Assembly: GCF_900102135.1 (NCBI RefSeq)
Contig: NZ_FMVJ01000004.1
Coordinates: 248,001-312,000 of the forward strand
Length of the DNA: 64,000 bases
Direction of reading: 5' to 3'
Source of the DNA: Microvirga guangxiensis
Lineage (GTDB): Bacteria > Pseudomonadota > Alphaproteobacteria > Rhizobiales > Beijerinckiaceae
Under the pieces are notes generated by a model. It had not been told where the DNA came from. It did not search any database and saw only the letters and a list, made by a program, of their open reading frames with translations. A program made the position numbers and the translations under genes. Below, piece after piece: positions 19,028-28,074 of the stretch (position 1 is its first letter; each line of letters starts with the position of its first letter).

Positions 19028-19107
19028 TCATGCAGGGCCCGAAAACATTGCCGGACCATGCCCGTCTTTCCTGGTTGTCCTTTGCCCTTGCAGGCAGGCT
19101 CAAGGCA

Positions 19108-19809
19108 TCAGGCTTCCTTGAAGCGATAGCCGACACCGTAAAGGGTCTCGATCATTTCGAAACTCTGGTCAACGGATTTGAACTTCTTGCGCAGGCGCTT
19201 GATGTGGCTGTCGATGGTGCGATCGTCCACATAGACCTGATCGTCATAGGCCGCATCCATGAGCGCGTTGCGGCTTTTGACCACGCCGGGGCGGGTGGCG
19301 AGCGCCTGCAGGATGAGGAATTCGGTGACGGTGAGCGTGACCGGCTCGCCCTTCCAGGTGCAGGCGTGGCGCTCCGGGTCCATCTTGAGTTGGCCGCGTT
19401 CAAGCGCCTTCGCATCGGCTTCCTTGGTCGAGACGCTTTGGTCCTTGGGCGCGAAGCGGCGCAGCACCGCCTTCACGCGCTCGACCAGCAGACGCTGGGA
19501 GAAAGGTTTCCGGATGAAGTCGTCGGCCCCCATCTTCAGGCCGAACAATTCGTCGATCTCCTCGTCCTTGGAGGTCAGGAAGATCACCGGCAGGTCGGAC
19601 TTCTGGCGAAGCCGCCGCAGAAGCTCCATGCCATCCATGCGCGGCATCTTGATGTCGAAGATGGCAAGATCCGGCGGGGCATGCTTCAGGCCGTCGAGGG
19701 CGGAAGCCCCGTCGGTATAGGTCTGAATGCGGTAGCCTTCGGCCTCGAGGGCAATCGAGACGGAGGTCAGGATGTTGCGATCGTCATCGACAAGGGCGAT
19801 CGTGGGCAT
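19108..19809 (-). CDS. chvI: ChvI-type OmpR-family response regulator
   Basis: A 233-residue two-domain regulator. The receiver has the acidic pocket DDD near residues 8-10, phospho-acceptor Asp52 ([10 protein letters not shown]) and the conserved Lys in TSKDEE. The C-terminal winged-helix domain ends VGYRFKEA. It partners with ChvG downstream. The promoter lies in the 502-bp gap shared with divergently transcribed pckA, so mutual regulation is possible. Confidence 0.94.
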   Translation of the reverse strand: MPTIALVDDDRNILTSVSIALEAEGYRIQTYTDGASALDGLKHAPPDLAIFDIKMPRMDGMELLRRLRQKSDLPVIFLTSKDEEIDELFGLKMGADDFIRKPFSQRLLVERVKAVLRRFAPKDQSVSTKEADAKALERGQLKMDPERHACTWKGEPVTLTVTEFLILQALATRPGVVKSRNALMDAAYDDQVYVDDRTIDSHIKRLRKKFKSVDQSFEMIETLYGVGYRFKEA

Positions 19810-20311
19810 GAACTCTTCCCTGGCTTACACGGACGATGGCCGCGTGACATATGATAACGCAGATGGCCTCAAATCGTGCCCAACTGCGCCTTACTGATGG
19901 CATAAATATGGTTGTCCCCGGTTCATCACCAAGGCGGGACCTTCCGATAGTGGTGTTTAGGAGGCGCCGGTTCAACCGGGGATGAACGGACCGGTGGCCG
20001 TTTCCGCCTCATTCGGAGGCATCTGTCTGCAACCTGACAGCTCTGCACGGACCTCCTGGTGGCCGTCAATTCTCCCAAAGAACTGCGGTAAATGCCGAAA
20101 ATCCGCTCCAGTTCGCGAGCCTGGGCCTAGCGCGGCAAAAAATAGAATGCCATGGAATGCCTCGGTTGACGGCTAAGTCCGTTGACCTAAAAATCCTTAA
20201 TTCAGGCGGGGTCTACAGGGAGATGACCCGCGCCGCCTGAAAGCAACAGCAAAAGGCCATCGGACGGCGGCATCCGACCGCGCGGCGATCGGCGACCAGG
20301 AGAAGTCTTCC
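19810..20311. promoter_or_regulatory. Divergent chvI-pckA intergenic region (502 bp)
   Basis: No convincing protein gene; an open frame at 19982-20176 has no ribosome site and unlikely composition. Near pckA there are two GTTGAC elements 16 bp apart (20165-20170, 20181-20186), a possible activator site or -35 region. A leader hairpin CAGGCGG/CCGCCTG with inner GGTC/GACC spans 20203-20239. It has no T-tract, so it is not a terminator. Confidence 0.45.
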
Positions 20312-21922
20312 GTGGATAACATCGGCGTCTTCAACAGCGCTCAAGGCGCGGAGGCCATCGGCTTCCGCAATCTCAAGAAAGTCTACTGGAATTTCGAGGC
20401 CCCGGCACTCTACGAGCAGTCCCTGCAACGGGGCGAAACCAAGCTCGTGAAGGGCGGCGCTCTCCTGGCTGAAACCGGCGTGCATACGGGCCGCTCCCCC
20501 AAGGACAAGTTCGTGGTCCGGGACGAGGCGACCGAGAGCACCGTCTGGTGGGACAATAACGGCTCCATCACCCCCGGCCATTTCGACACCCTGCTGCAGG
20601 ATTTTCTGGCCCATGCCGAAGGCAAGGAGCTGTTCGCACAGGACCTCTATGGCGGCGCGGACCCGGCCTATCGGGTCAAGGCGCGCGTCTTCACGGAATT
20701 CGCCTGGCATTCGCTCTTCATCCGCAACCTGCTGATCCGCCCCGAAATGGGCGAGCTGCAGGATTATGTGCCCGGCCTCACCATCATCGATCTGCCGTCC
20801 TTCAAGGCGGACCCGGCCCGTCACGGCTGCCGCTCCGAGACGGTGATCGCCTGCGACTTCTCCCGCAAGATCGTGCTCATCGGCGGCACGTCCTATGCCG
20901 GCGAAATGAAGAAGTCCGTCTTCACCTATCTCAACTACGTTCTGCCCGCGCAGAAAGTCATGCCCATGCATTGCTCCGCCAATGTGGGTCATGACGGCGA
21001 TGTCGCCGTGTTCTTCGGTCTCTCGGGCACCGGCAAGACCACCCTTTCCGCCGATCCGAACCGGATCCTGCTCGGCGACGACGAGCATGGCTGGGGGCCG
21101 AACGGCGTGTTCAACTTCGAAGGCGGCTGCTACGCCAAGACCATCCGTCTCTCGCGCGAAGCGGAGCCGGAAATCTTCTCCACCACCGAGCGTTTCGGCA
21201 CGGTGCTGGAGAACGTGGCGATCGACCCGATCACCCGCATTCCGAACTTCGACGATGCGTCGCGCACGGAGAACACGCGCTGCGCCTATCCCCTCGACTT
21301 CATTCCCAATGCGAGCGCCACGGGTCGCGCGGGCATTCCGAAGAACATCGTGATGCTCACCTGCGATGCCTTCGGCGTCCTGCCTCCCATCGCCAAGCTC
21401 ACCCCGGCGGAGGCCATGTATCACTTCCTCTCCGGCTACACCGCCAAGGTGGCCGGCACGGAAAAGGGCGTGAAGGATCCGGAGGCGACGTTCTCCACCT
21501 GCTTCGGTGCGCCGTTCATGCCGCGTCATCCGTCGGAATACGGCAACCTGCTGCGGGATCTCATCGCCAAGCATCACGTCGATTGCTGGCTCGTGAACAC
21601 CGGCTGGACAGGCGGCAAGTACGGCGTCGGACGCCGCATGCCGATCCGCGTCACGCGCCGCCTGCTGACGTCGGCCCTCGACGGCTCGCTCAACCGCGCC
21701 GATTTCCGCCGCGATCCTTACTTCGGCTTCGCGGTGCCGACCTCGGTGCCCGGCGTCGAGCCGCACATCCTGTACCCGGTGAAAACCTGGCAGAACAAGG
21801 CGGAGTTCGCCGAGACCGCCAAGCGCCTCATCGACATGTTCAACGAGAACTTCAAGCGCTTCGAGAACCATGTCGATTCCGACGTGCGCTCGGCTGCGCC
21901 GCAGATGTCGATCGCAGCTTAA
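20312..21922 (+). CDS. pckA: Phosphoenolpyruvate carboxykinase (ATP)
   Basis: A 536-residue ATP-dependent PEPCK that converts oxaloacetate to PEP, the entry step of gluconeogenesis from organic acids. The kinase loop [16 protein letters not shown], the oxaloacetate-binding TGRSPKDKF and the metal-site HCSANVG are all present. The start is GTG, placed by the family N-terminus. It sits opposite chvI, as in other Rhizobiales, and ends in a strong terminator. Confidence 0.98.
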   Translation: MDNIGVFNSAQGAEAIGFRNLKKVYWNFEAPALYEQSLQRGETKLVKGGALLAETGVHTGRSPKDKFVVRDEATESTVWWDNNGSITPGHFDTLLQDFLAHAEGKELFAQDLYGGADPAYRVKARVFTEFAWHSLFIRNLLIRPEMGELQDYVPGLTIIDLPSFKADPARHGCRSETVIACDFSRKIVLIGGTSYAGEMKKSVFTYLNYVLPAQKVMPMHCSANVGHDGDVAVFFGLSGTGKTTLSADPNRILLGDDEHGWGPNGVFNFEGGCYAKTIRLSREAEPEIFSTTERFGTVLENVAIDPITRIPNFDDASRTENTRCAYPLDFIPNASATGRAGIPKNIVMLTCDAFGVLPPIAKLTPAEAMYHFLSGYTAKVAGTEKGVKDPEATFSTCFGAPFMPRHPSEYGNLLRDLIAKHHVDCWLVNTGWTGGKYGVGRRMPIRVTRRLLTSALDGSLNRADFRRDPYFGFAVPTSVPGVEPHILYPVKTWQNKAEFAETAKRLIDMFNENFKRFENHVDSDVRSAAPQMSIAA

Positions 21923-21946
21923 AAACTGCGTTCATCGACGTTATAG

Positions 21947-21978
21947 AAACGGCGGCTTTCGAGCCGCCGTTTTCGTTT
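21947..21978 (+). terminator. Rho-independent terminator of pckA
   Basis: An 11-bp stem AAACGGCGGCT/AGCCGCCGTTT with a TTCG tetraloop (21947-21957, 21962-21972) followed by a T-rich run to 21978. Confidence 0.92.
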
Positions 21979-21991
21979 CATGAGGGTTTGG

Positions 21992-23086
21992 ATGGACGTT
22001 CTCGTCATCGGTGCAGGCGTCGTGGGCCTCGCGATTGCCCGCGCTTTCGCCGTGCGCGGCCATAGCGTGATCGTGGCCGAGAAAACCGGCGGCATCGGCA
22101 ACGGCGTATCCTCGCGCAACAGCGAGGTGATCCATGCGGGCATGTACTACCCGACGGATTCCCTGCGCGCTCGCCACTGCGTAAACGGCCGCCGCATGCT
22201 CTACGATTTCTGCGAGAGCCACGGCGTTCCGCATCGAAAATGCGGCAAGCTCATCGTGGCGACGAACGATCTCGAACAGGCGAAGATCGAGGGCATCTAC
22301 GAACAGGGCATCGGCAACGGTGTCGAAGGCCTCTCGTTCCTGAACGGCGACGAGGCGAGGGGGCTCGAGCCCAACCTGTCCTGCACTGGAGCAGTGCTCT
22401 CGGCCGAGACGGGCATCATCGACACCCATGCGTTGATGCTGGCGCTTCAGGGCGATCTCGAAGCGGCAGGCGGCATGATCGCATTTCATGCGCCCGTCGA
22501 GCGGATCGTGCAAAATGGAACGGAATGGAACGTACATGTGGGCGGTGCCGAGCCCACACGACTTGCTGTCCATGCGGTGGTCAACGCAGCAGGTTTGGGT
22601 GCGCAGGACATCGCGCGTGCCACGGAGGGCTATGCTGAGAAGCGCGTGCCGCCGCTCGTGCTTGCCAAGGGCAACTATTTCGGATGCCTCGGCAGGCCCG
22701 CCTTCTCGCGCCTGATCTATCCCGCGCCCGTCGATGGCGGCCTTGGTACTCATGTGACGCTCGATCTTGCCGGGCGCATGCGCTTTGGACCCGATGTGGA
22801 ATGGGTCGAGCGCGAGGTTTACGAGGTCGATCCCGCACGCGCCGAAAGCTTTTATGCTTCCATCCGCCGCTACTGGCCCGGACTGCCCGATGAGGCGCTG
22901 GTGCCGGATTATTCAGGCATCCGCCCGAAGCTCTCAGGACCCGGCGAGAAGGCCGTGGATTTCATGATCGACGGACCGGAGGAGCATGGCCTTGCCGGCC
23001 TCGTGCACCTCTTCGGCATCGAAAGCCCAGGGCTGACGTCGTGCCTGTCGCTTGCGGAAGATGTGGCTCGGCGGCTCCGATCCTGA
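21992..23086 (+). CDS. FAD-dependent oxidoreductase, L-2-hydroxyglutarate dehydrogenase/oxidase-like
   Basis: A 364-residue DAO-family flavoprotein. The N-terminal dinucleotide-binding motif VLVIGAGVVGLAIARAF starts at residue 3, and NSEVIHAGMYY is characteristic of LhgO-like members acting on 2-hydroxy acids. The C-terminal YSGIRPKL and HLFGIESPGLTSCLS fit the same family. The exact substrate is not certain. An ATG at 21980 lies right at the end of the pckA terminator; the ATG at 21992 with GAGGG upstream is the better start. Confidence 0.87.
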   Translation: MDVLVIGAGVVGLAIARAFAVRGHSVIVAEKTGGIGNGVSSRNSEVIHAGMYYPTDSLRARHCVNGRRMLYDFCESHGVPHRKCGKLIVATNDLEQAKIEGIYEQGIGNGVEGLSFLNGDEARGLEPNLSCTGAVLSAETGIIDTHALMLALQGDLEAAGGMIAFHAPVERIVQNGTEWNVHVGGAEPTRLAVHAVVNAAGLGAQDIARATEGYAEKRVPPLVLAKGNYFGCLGRPAFSRLIYPAPVDGGLGTHVTLDLAGRMRFGPDVEWVEREVYEVDPARAESFYASIRRYWPGLPDEALVPDYSGIRPKLSGPGEKAVDFMIDGPEEHGLAGLVHLFGIESPGLTSCLSLAEDVARRLRS

Positions 23087-23091
23087 TGAGC

Positions 23092-23130
23092 CTCATCCCG
23101 GATCGGCTGGCGCCGGTCCGGGATGAGGTG
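23092..23130. repeat. Long intergenic palindrome between two convergent genes
   Basis: A 16-bp stem CCTCATCCCGGATCGG pairing with CCGGTCCGGGATGAGG (one G-T pair) around a 6-nt loop, with no T-tract. It resembles dispersed REP-like palindromes and shares TCATCCCGG with the element near 37040. It could still act as a stem-stabilised 3' end for both genes. Confidence 0.5.
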
Positions 23131-23136
23131 CCTCGA

Positions 23137-24543
23137 TCACGCCCTGAAGAACAGCAGCGTCGTGACCAAGAAGATCGGGACCAGGATGCCGCCCGACCAC
23201 AGCAGATAGCCGAAGAAGCTCGGCATCTTCACGCCGCCTTCGCGGGCAATCGCATAGACCATGAAGTTGGGTGCGTTGCCGATATACGAATTCGCTCCCA
23301 TGAACACGGCGCCGGCCGAGATGGCGGTGAGTGTCATCGCGCCAGTCGTCATCAGCACCTGCGGATTGCCGCCTGCAAGCTCGAAGAACACGAGATAGGT
23401 CGGCGCATTGTCGAGGAACGAGGACAGGCCGCCCGTGAGCCAGAAATAGGCGGCGTTGTTGGCGCTCCCATCCGGGTTCGTCACCAGGGCGACGAGGGGC
23501 GCGAAGGCGCCGTCCGCGCCTGCCTTCAGCATGGCGAGCACCGGAATGATGGCGATGAAGATGCCCGCGAACAGCTTCGCCACCTCATTGATCGGCCCCC
23601 AGGAGAAGCCGTTCTCCGCGCGATTGGCCTTCGGGGTGAGCTTCAGGGAGATGATCGTCACCGCGACCATGATGAGGTCGCGCAGCGCGTTGGCGAGCTC
23701 GACCTCCGAGCCCAGCACCATCACGCGCCCGAGATCGGCGGTGGCGCTCATGAGGATCGCGGCGATGATGATGAAGATGAGCAGGAAGTTGATGCCGCCC
23801 GTCACCCGCACCGGATTATCGGGCGTGGGATCGGGTTTGACGTGGCCTTCTCGTTTGTAGATCACCGTGTCGACGATGAAGAACAGAACGAGCAGGATTC
23901 CGCTCACGAAGAGCGTCTCGGGCAGAAGATGCGTGGTCGTCCAGAAGAACTCTACGCCGCGCAGGAAGCCGAGGAAGAGTGGCGGATCGCCGAGCGGCGT
24001 CAGCGAGCCACCGATATTCGACACCAGGAAGATGAAGAAGACGACCACATGCACATTGTGCCGTCGGTCGTCGTTGGCACGCAGCACGGGGCGGATCATC
24101 ACCATGGATGCGCCGGTGGTGCCGATGAAGCTCGCGAGCACCGTGCCGATGGCAAGCAGCATCGTGTTCGTCCCCGGCGAGCCGTGCAGGTTGCCGCGCA
24201 CCAGAATGCCCCCGGCGACCGTGAAGAGCGCGAGCAGCAGCAGGATGAAGGGGATGTATTCGAGAAGAGCGGTATGGGCGAGGGCCTGAATGGCCGTCAT
24301 CGGCCCCAGGAGCGCCGCCATGGGCACGAGCACCAACAAGCCCCAGAAAGCTGCGATCTTGCCCTGGTGGTGTTCCCAGAAATGAGGAGCCAGGAGAGGG
24401 AACAGGGCGATGGACAGCAGGATGCCGGCGAAGGGCAGGGCCCACAGGGGACTCAGGCTTGCACCGTCGAGTTCGGCCGCGAAGGCAGCTTGCGGCAGCA
24501 GGGTCAGGGCAGCGGCGAGCGCCGCGCTCGAGATGCGAAGCAT
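23137..24543 (-). CDS. NhaD-type Na+/H+ antiporter (ArsB/NhaD ion-transporter superfamily)
   Basis: A 468-residue polytopic inner-membrane protein. It starts with a cleavable-looking signal segment ending PQAAFAAE, followed by a dozen or so hydrophobic helices. GTVLASFIGTTGASMVMIRP and VSNIGGSLTPLGDPPLFLGF are the two re-entrant ion-binding loops of the NhaD group, and SFLDNAPTYLVFFEL is also typical. It should exchange Na+ or Li+ for protons. It converges on the FAD oxidoreductase. Confidence 0.88.
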   Translation of the reverse strand: MLRISSAALAAALTLLPQAAFAAELDGASLSPLWALPFAGILLSIALFPLLAPHFWEHHQGKIAAFWGLLVLVPMAALLGPMTAIQALAHTALLEYIPFILLLLALFTVAGGILVRGNLHGSPGTNTMLLAIGTVLASFIGTTGASMVMIRPVLRANDDRRHNVHVVVFFIFLVSNIGGSLTPLGDPPLFLGFLRGVEFFWTTTHLLPETLFVSGILLVLFFIVDTVIYKREGHVKPDPTPDNPVRVTGGINFLLIFIIIAAILMSATADLGRVMVLGSEVELANALRDLIMVAVTIISLKLTPKANRAENGFSWGPINEVAKLFAGIFIAIIPVLAMLKAGADGAFAPLVALVTNPDGSANNAAYFWLTGGLSSFLDNAPTYLVFFELAGGNPQVLMTTGAMTLTAISAGAVFMGANSYIGNAPNFMVYAIAREGGVKMPSFFGYLLWSGGILVPIFLVTTLLFFRA

Positions 24544-24712
24544 GGTCTGGTTTCCCCCTCGCCGGTTCTCCGGCGCATCCGTGATTGTGAATCCGGTTTA
24601 GGGGATGCCGTTCATCCCCGCAACGGCGGAAGCGTTAACCGGCTATTCACCATAAGTGAAAGAAGATACAACACCATTACAAAACCGTGCCGCATCAGGG
24701 GTTGTGGAGCCG

Positions 24713-25504
24713 ATGTGCCGCTTTCTCGCCTACCGTGGGGAGTCGATCTTCCTCGATGAACTCGTCTGCGCTCCGGCCCATTCGCTGGTCCACCAGTCGC
24801 TTCATGCGACGGAGGCCAAGACCGGAACCAACGGCGACGGCTTCGGCATCGGCTGGTATGGGGAGCGCAAGGAGCCCGGCATCTACCGCGAGGTGCGCCC
24901 GGCCTGGTCCGACGAGAACCTCAGGAGCCTCTGCGAGCAGGTGCGCTCCGGCCTGTTCTTCGCCCATGTGCGCGCCTCAACCGGCACCTCCACCACCCGC
25001 GCCAATTGCCATCCCTTCTCCCACGGGCGCTATCTCTTCATGCATAACGGCCAGATCGGCGGTTATCAGCGCATCAAGCGCCGTCTGGAGGCCATGATCC
25101 CGGACGATCTTTATGATCGCCGCCAGGGCACCACGGATTCGGAGGCGATTTTCCTGGTCGCATTGGCCAACGGACTGGCCGATGAGCCTGTGACCGCCAT
25201 GGCGCGCACGCTCAAGCAGATCCGCAGCCTCATGGAAGAGGCCGGCATCGACGAGGCGCTGCGCTTTACCGCTGCCTTTACGGATGGTGAGAACCTCTGG
25301 GCCTATCGCTGGGCCTGCGATGCCAAGCCGCCAACGCTCTATTTCCGCGAGGAGAAGGGCAACCTGCTCGTGGTCTCCGAGCCCATCGACGATAAGACCC
25401 GCGGCTGGCGCGAGGTGCCGAAGGGTTGCAGCCTTGTGGCACGCGCCGGTCAACCGGTGGCCGTGCATTGCCTCAACGAGGCCATGGCGCAGATCGCCGC
25501 CTGA
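24713..25504 (+). CDS. Class II glutamine amidotransferase (YafJ/EgtC-like)
   Basis: A 263-residue Ntn-hydrolase-fold amidase. The start must be the ATG at 24713, because that places the catalytic Cys at position 2 (MCRFLAYRG); GGAG lies just upstream. FAHVRASTGTSTTRANCHPF and FMHNGQIGGY complete the glutaminase site. Members hydrolyse glutamine or gamma-glutamyl amides. The acceptor is unknown here and no ergothioneine genes are nearby. Confidence 0.9.
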   Translation: MCRFLAYRGESIFLDELVCAPAHSLVHQSLHATEAKTGTNGDGFGIGWYGERKEPGIYREVRPAWSDENLRSLCEQVRSGLFFAHVRASTGTSTTRANCHPFSHGRYLFMHNGQIGGYQRIKRRLEAMIPDDLYDRRQGTTDSEAIFLVALANGLADEPVTAMARTLKQIRSLMEEAGIDEALRFTAAFTDGENLWAYRWACDAKPPTLYFREEKGNLLVVSEPIDDKTRGWREVPKGCSLVARAGQPVAVHCLNEAMAQIAA

Positions 25505-25510
25505 TCGGGT

Positions 25511-26896
25511 TTATCGCCGAAAAATCGTGAGCGCCTCCGCCGAAGCGCTCTTGAGCTGGCCTTCCAGCTTCTCGCTCTTCTTGCGCGCCCGCTCGACCCA
25601 ATCCGTGACCACGGCATGATCGAGGAAGAAATCGTCGAGCCTTCCTTCCCGATGGGCCGTCAGGAATTCCGCCAAAGCGGCAAGTTCGACTTGGCGGTCA
25701 TGGAGGGATTGGCGCCCGCCGCGCCGCTCTTCCGAATGCTCTTCGGCCAGGAAATAATAGGCGGGGGCGAAGTCGGGATGCTCCGCCACAAGGGACCTTA
25801 TCTTTGCCTTCCGCTCCTCGCCTTCGAACTGCAGGGCGTGCAGCAGGGCAGTGGCGCGCGTGGGAGCATCCTCATGCAGTTCGGCATAAACCTGTCGCGT
25901 CATAGCCGCGCCTTCGTGCTCGCGCACGAGGGCCGCATAGCGCAAATGCGGATCGATGAACTCGAGGCCCATGCGGGCCAGATTGTAATAGGCGCGGTGC
26001 GCCCCGGACGTTTCGCCCTTCGCCTCGAAGAGCAAGGCTTTGTAGTAAAGGCCCGGCGCGGACTTCGCATCCTCGATCAGCCCGCCCTTCTGGGAAAGGC
26101 GCGAAAAGGTCTCTGCAGGATTGGTCGAGAGCACGAGCCCTTGGGCAACCTGCTGAGCGGGAGATGGATGGGCGGCGGTGAAGCCAGTTCGATCTCTGGA
26201 CATTGCGAAATGCCAGCCGCTCAGCCCGGCTCCCGCCAGCAGAGCCATGACAAGGCAGGCTCCGCCGAGCCAAAGAACGCTTTCTCGCTTCAGGAGCGGG
26301 ATGGCGGGCGTTCTTTCCGCGTCAATCTCCGTTCCCGGCCATGCGATGGCGAAGGTGCGAACCGGGTCCGGGATATTCTTCACCGAACGTTCGCCCAGAT
26401 CGACGAACGGCACGGAGACCTCGCCCGCCACCGTCTGATGCACGGCCTGTGAGACGCATACGCCCCCGGGCCTTGCGAGTTTTTCGAGGCGCGCGGCGAG
26501 GTTGACGGCCATTCCGAGAAGGTCGCCATTGCGGTCGGCCACCTCGCCCATGGAGATGCCGATGCGAAACTGCAGCCAGCGCTGGGGTGGATAGGACAGG
26601 TTGCGCGTCCTGATGGCTTCCTGGATGTCGATGGCAGCGCGCACGGCGTTCAGGGGCGTTTCGAACTCGCACATGATCGAGTCGCCGGCCGTGTTGAAGA
26701 TCCGGCCGCCATGGCGGGTGACAAAGGTTTCGCAAGCCCGGTGATAGGCTGTCAGCCTCCGGAGCGTCTCCTCCTCGTCTTCAGCGATCAGCCGCGAGAA
26801 GCTCACGACATCGCTGGCCAGGATCGTCGCCGTTCTGCGTTTCAACCGCGAATGCACCCCGCTGACAGCAGCTTCCAGGCTTGGTCTTGCGGGCAA
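25511..26896 (-). CDS. Membrane-anchored class III adenylate/guanylate cyclase with C-terminal repeat domain
   Basis: A 461-residue protein whose N-terminal ~190 residues are a class III cyclase domain. Metal-binding aspartates occur in ILASDVVSFSRL and NTAGDSIMCEF, and RIGISMGEVADRNGDLLG fits the family. A single transmembrane helix follows (around 210-230), then about 230 residues rich in helical repeat-like segments. That tail would be outside the membrane if the cyclase is cytoplasmic. The apparent start is TTG at 26896; a GTG at 26857 is an alternative. Product nucleotide (cAMP or cGMP) cannot be decided. Confidence 0.85.
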   Translation of the reverse strand: MPARPSLEAAVSGVHSRLKRRTATILASDVVSFSRLIAEDEEETLRRLTAYHRACETFVTRHGGRIFNTAGDSIMCEFETPLNAVRAAIDIQEAIRTRNLSYPPQRWLQFRIGISMGEVADRNGDLLGMAVNLAARLEKLARPGGVCVSQAVHQTVAGEVSVPFVDLGERSVKNIPDPVRTFAIAWPGTEIDAERTPAIPLLKRESVLWLGGACLVMALLAGAGLSGWHFAMSRDRTGFTAAHPSPAQQVAQGLVLSTNPAETFSRLSQKGGLIEDAKSAPGLYYKALLFEAKGETSGAHRAYYNLARMGLEFIDPHLRYAALVREHEGAAMTRQVYAELHEDAPTRATALLHALQFEGEERKAKIRSLVAEHPDFAPAYYFLAEEHSEERRGGRQSLHDRQVELAALAEFLTAHREGRLDDFFLDHAVVTDWVERARKKSEKLEGQLKSASAEALTIFRR

Positions 26897-26989
26897 ACCT
26901 CAAGCGCCAGCCATCCAGGGGTATATTGTTATTTAATTACAGAGATAATCAAGGACTTTCCTCGGCCCCTGACTTTTATTGTCGGCATT

Positions 26990-27277
26990 TTAGTTCAGGG
27001 TCGCAGACTGGCCGGAGAGGAGGGGCAGCAGTGCATCCTTCAATGCCTTCATCTGCAGATGCGTCTCGGCCTCTGCTTGAGCGCCTTCCGAGTCCGGATT
27101 GAGTAGAGCGCGCAGGCGGGCGTTTTCCGCCGCGAGACGGTCGTTTTCAGCCATGAGGATCGCGACTTTCTCTTCGGCGATCCGCAGGCGGGCTTGTGCC
27201 TCGTTGCGTTCCTGTTCCCGCAGCTGCACCCGGTCACGCCAAAGGCGGCCTGCAACCGTTTCCGTTCCTTCCATCAT
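26990..27277 (-). CDS. Small coiled-coil protein of unknown function
   Basis: A 95-residue hydrophilic protein. Residues ~15-60 form a strong heptad pattern (AEEKVAILMAENDRLAAENA), with leucines and aliphatics at regular spacing, as in leucine-zipper dimers. No enzymatic motif. It lies between the cyclase and the GST gene on the same strand. No family recognised. Confidence 0.65.
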   Translation of the reverse strand: MMEGTETVAGRLWRDRVQLREQERNEAQARLRIAEEKVAILMAENDRLAAENARLRALLNPDSEGAQAEAETHLQMKALKDALLPLLSGQSATLN

Positions 27278-27351
27278 CGTCGGCTCCTGGTGGCGCGATA
27301 TTCCGCTTTTCCATTGCTCAAGCTCTCTTAAGGGAGTGTTGCCGGAAAAGG

Positions 27352-28062
27352 TTAACCATCCAGCTCAGGATAACGCCGGAAAATGCCTTCCTCGTTGAAG
27401 GGGATGCGGCGGGGACTCTCAAGATAGGCCCTGATCCGGGGCCGCTCGGCGACGGCCTCATGCAGGGCCGATACCTTCGGTGAAGCCTTCAAGGCGCGTT
27501 TCGCGGTTTTCGGAAAGGCATAGAGCAGGCCTTCCACGACCTGGAACAGGGAGAGGTCGACATAGGTGAGCGTGCCCCCGACGAGATAGCCGCTGTCCGT
27601 TGGATTGCGTGCGATGATCGTCTCGAACCAGTCGAGGAATTTTGGGATGCGGCTTTTCCGAAACTCAGCCGATCGGCGTAAAGCCTCTTCCTTCTGGTCT
27701 TCGTAATAGAGCTCGACGCCGATGGGATGGTGGGTGTCATGCGCCTCCGACACGAAATCGGCGATGGTGAGCTGGATCTGGTTGGTCCAGAGCCCGCCCG
27801 CCGGATCCTTCGGCGCGAGATCGTGGCGTGCGCCGAGATAGAGAAGGATCGCCGCCGTCTGGCCGATGATCGTCTCGCCATCTTTGAGGAAAGGCGGCGC
27901 GAAGGGAGGATGCTCCGCGTGATCCATCATCCGCATCATCACAGCGATGCCTTCAGCCTCACGCGCTACGTCAATGTAATCGGCTCCCGCCTCTTCGAGC
28001 GCCAGCCGCACGAACTCGCCACGTCCTTGGATGGTAGGCCAGTAATAGAGCTCGTACGCCAT
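27352..28062 (-). CDS. Glutathione S-transferase family protein
   Basis: A 236-residue cytosolic GST-like protein. The N-terminal thioredoxin-like domain (YELYYWPTIQGRGEFVRLAL) contains tyrosines where Tyr-type GSTs activate glutathione, then PPFLKDGETIIGQTAAILLYLG gives the cis-Pro and glutathione gamma-glutamyl contact. An all-alpha C-terminal domain follows. Substrate unknown. It lies 12 bp from the end of the next upstream gene, a possible transcription unit. Confidence 0.88.
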   Translation of the reverse strand: MAYELYYWPTIQGRGEFVRLALEEAGADYIDVAREAEGIAVMMRMMDHAEHPPFAPPFLKDGETIIGQTAAILLYLGARHDLAPKDPAGGLWTNQIQLTIADFVSEAHDTHHPIGVELYYEDQKEEALRRSAEFRKSRIPKFLDWFETIIARNPTDSGYLVGGTLTYVDLSLFQVVEGLLYAFPKTAKRALKASPKVSALHEAVAERPRIRAYLESPRRIPFNEEGIFRRYPELDG

Positions 28063-28074
28063 AGGTACGCTCTG

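Noticed and set aside
19982..20176. Small frame in the chvI-pckA gap
   Set aside because: No ribosome site, no signal or motif, and it covers likely promoter sequence.
20213..21871. A 552-codon open frame on the minus strand
   Set aside because: Complement of pckA, whose identity is certain; composition is typical of a codon-phase shadow.
24634..24654. CtrA-like sequence in the gap before the amidotransferase gene
   Set aside because: Only the first half-site TTAACC is intact; the second reads TTCACC.
23041..24759. A 572-codon open frame on the plus strand
   Set aside because: Antisense to the NhaD-type antiporter; extremely charged translation with no membrane segments or motifs.
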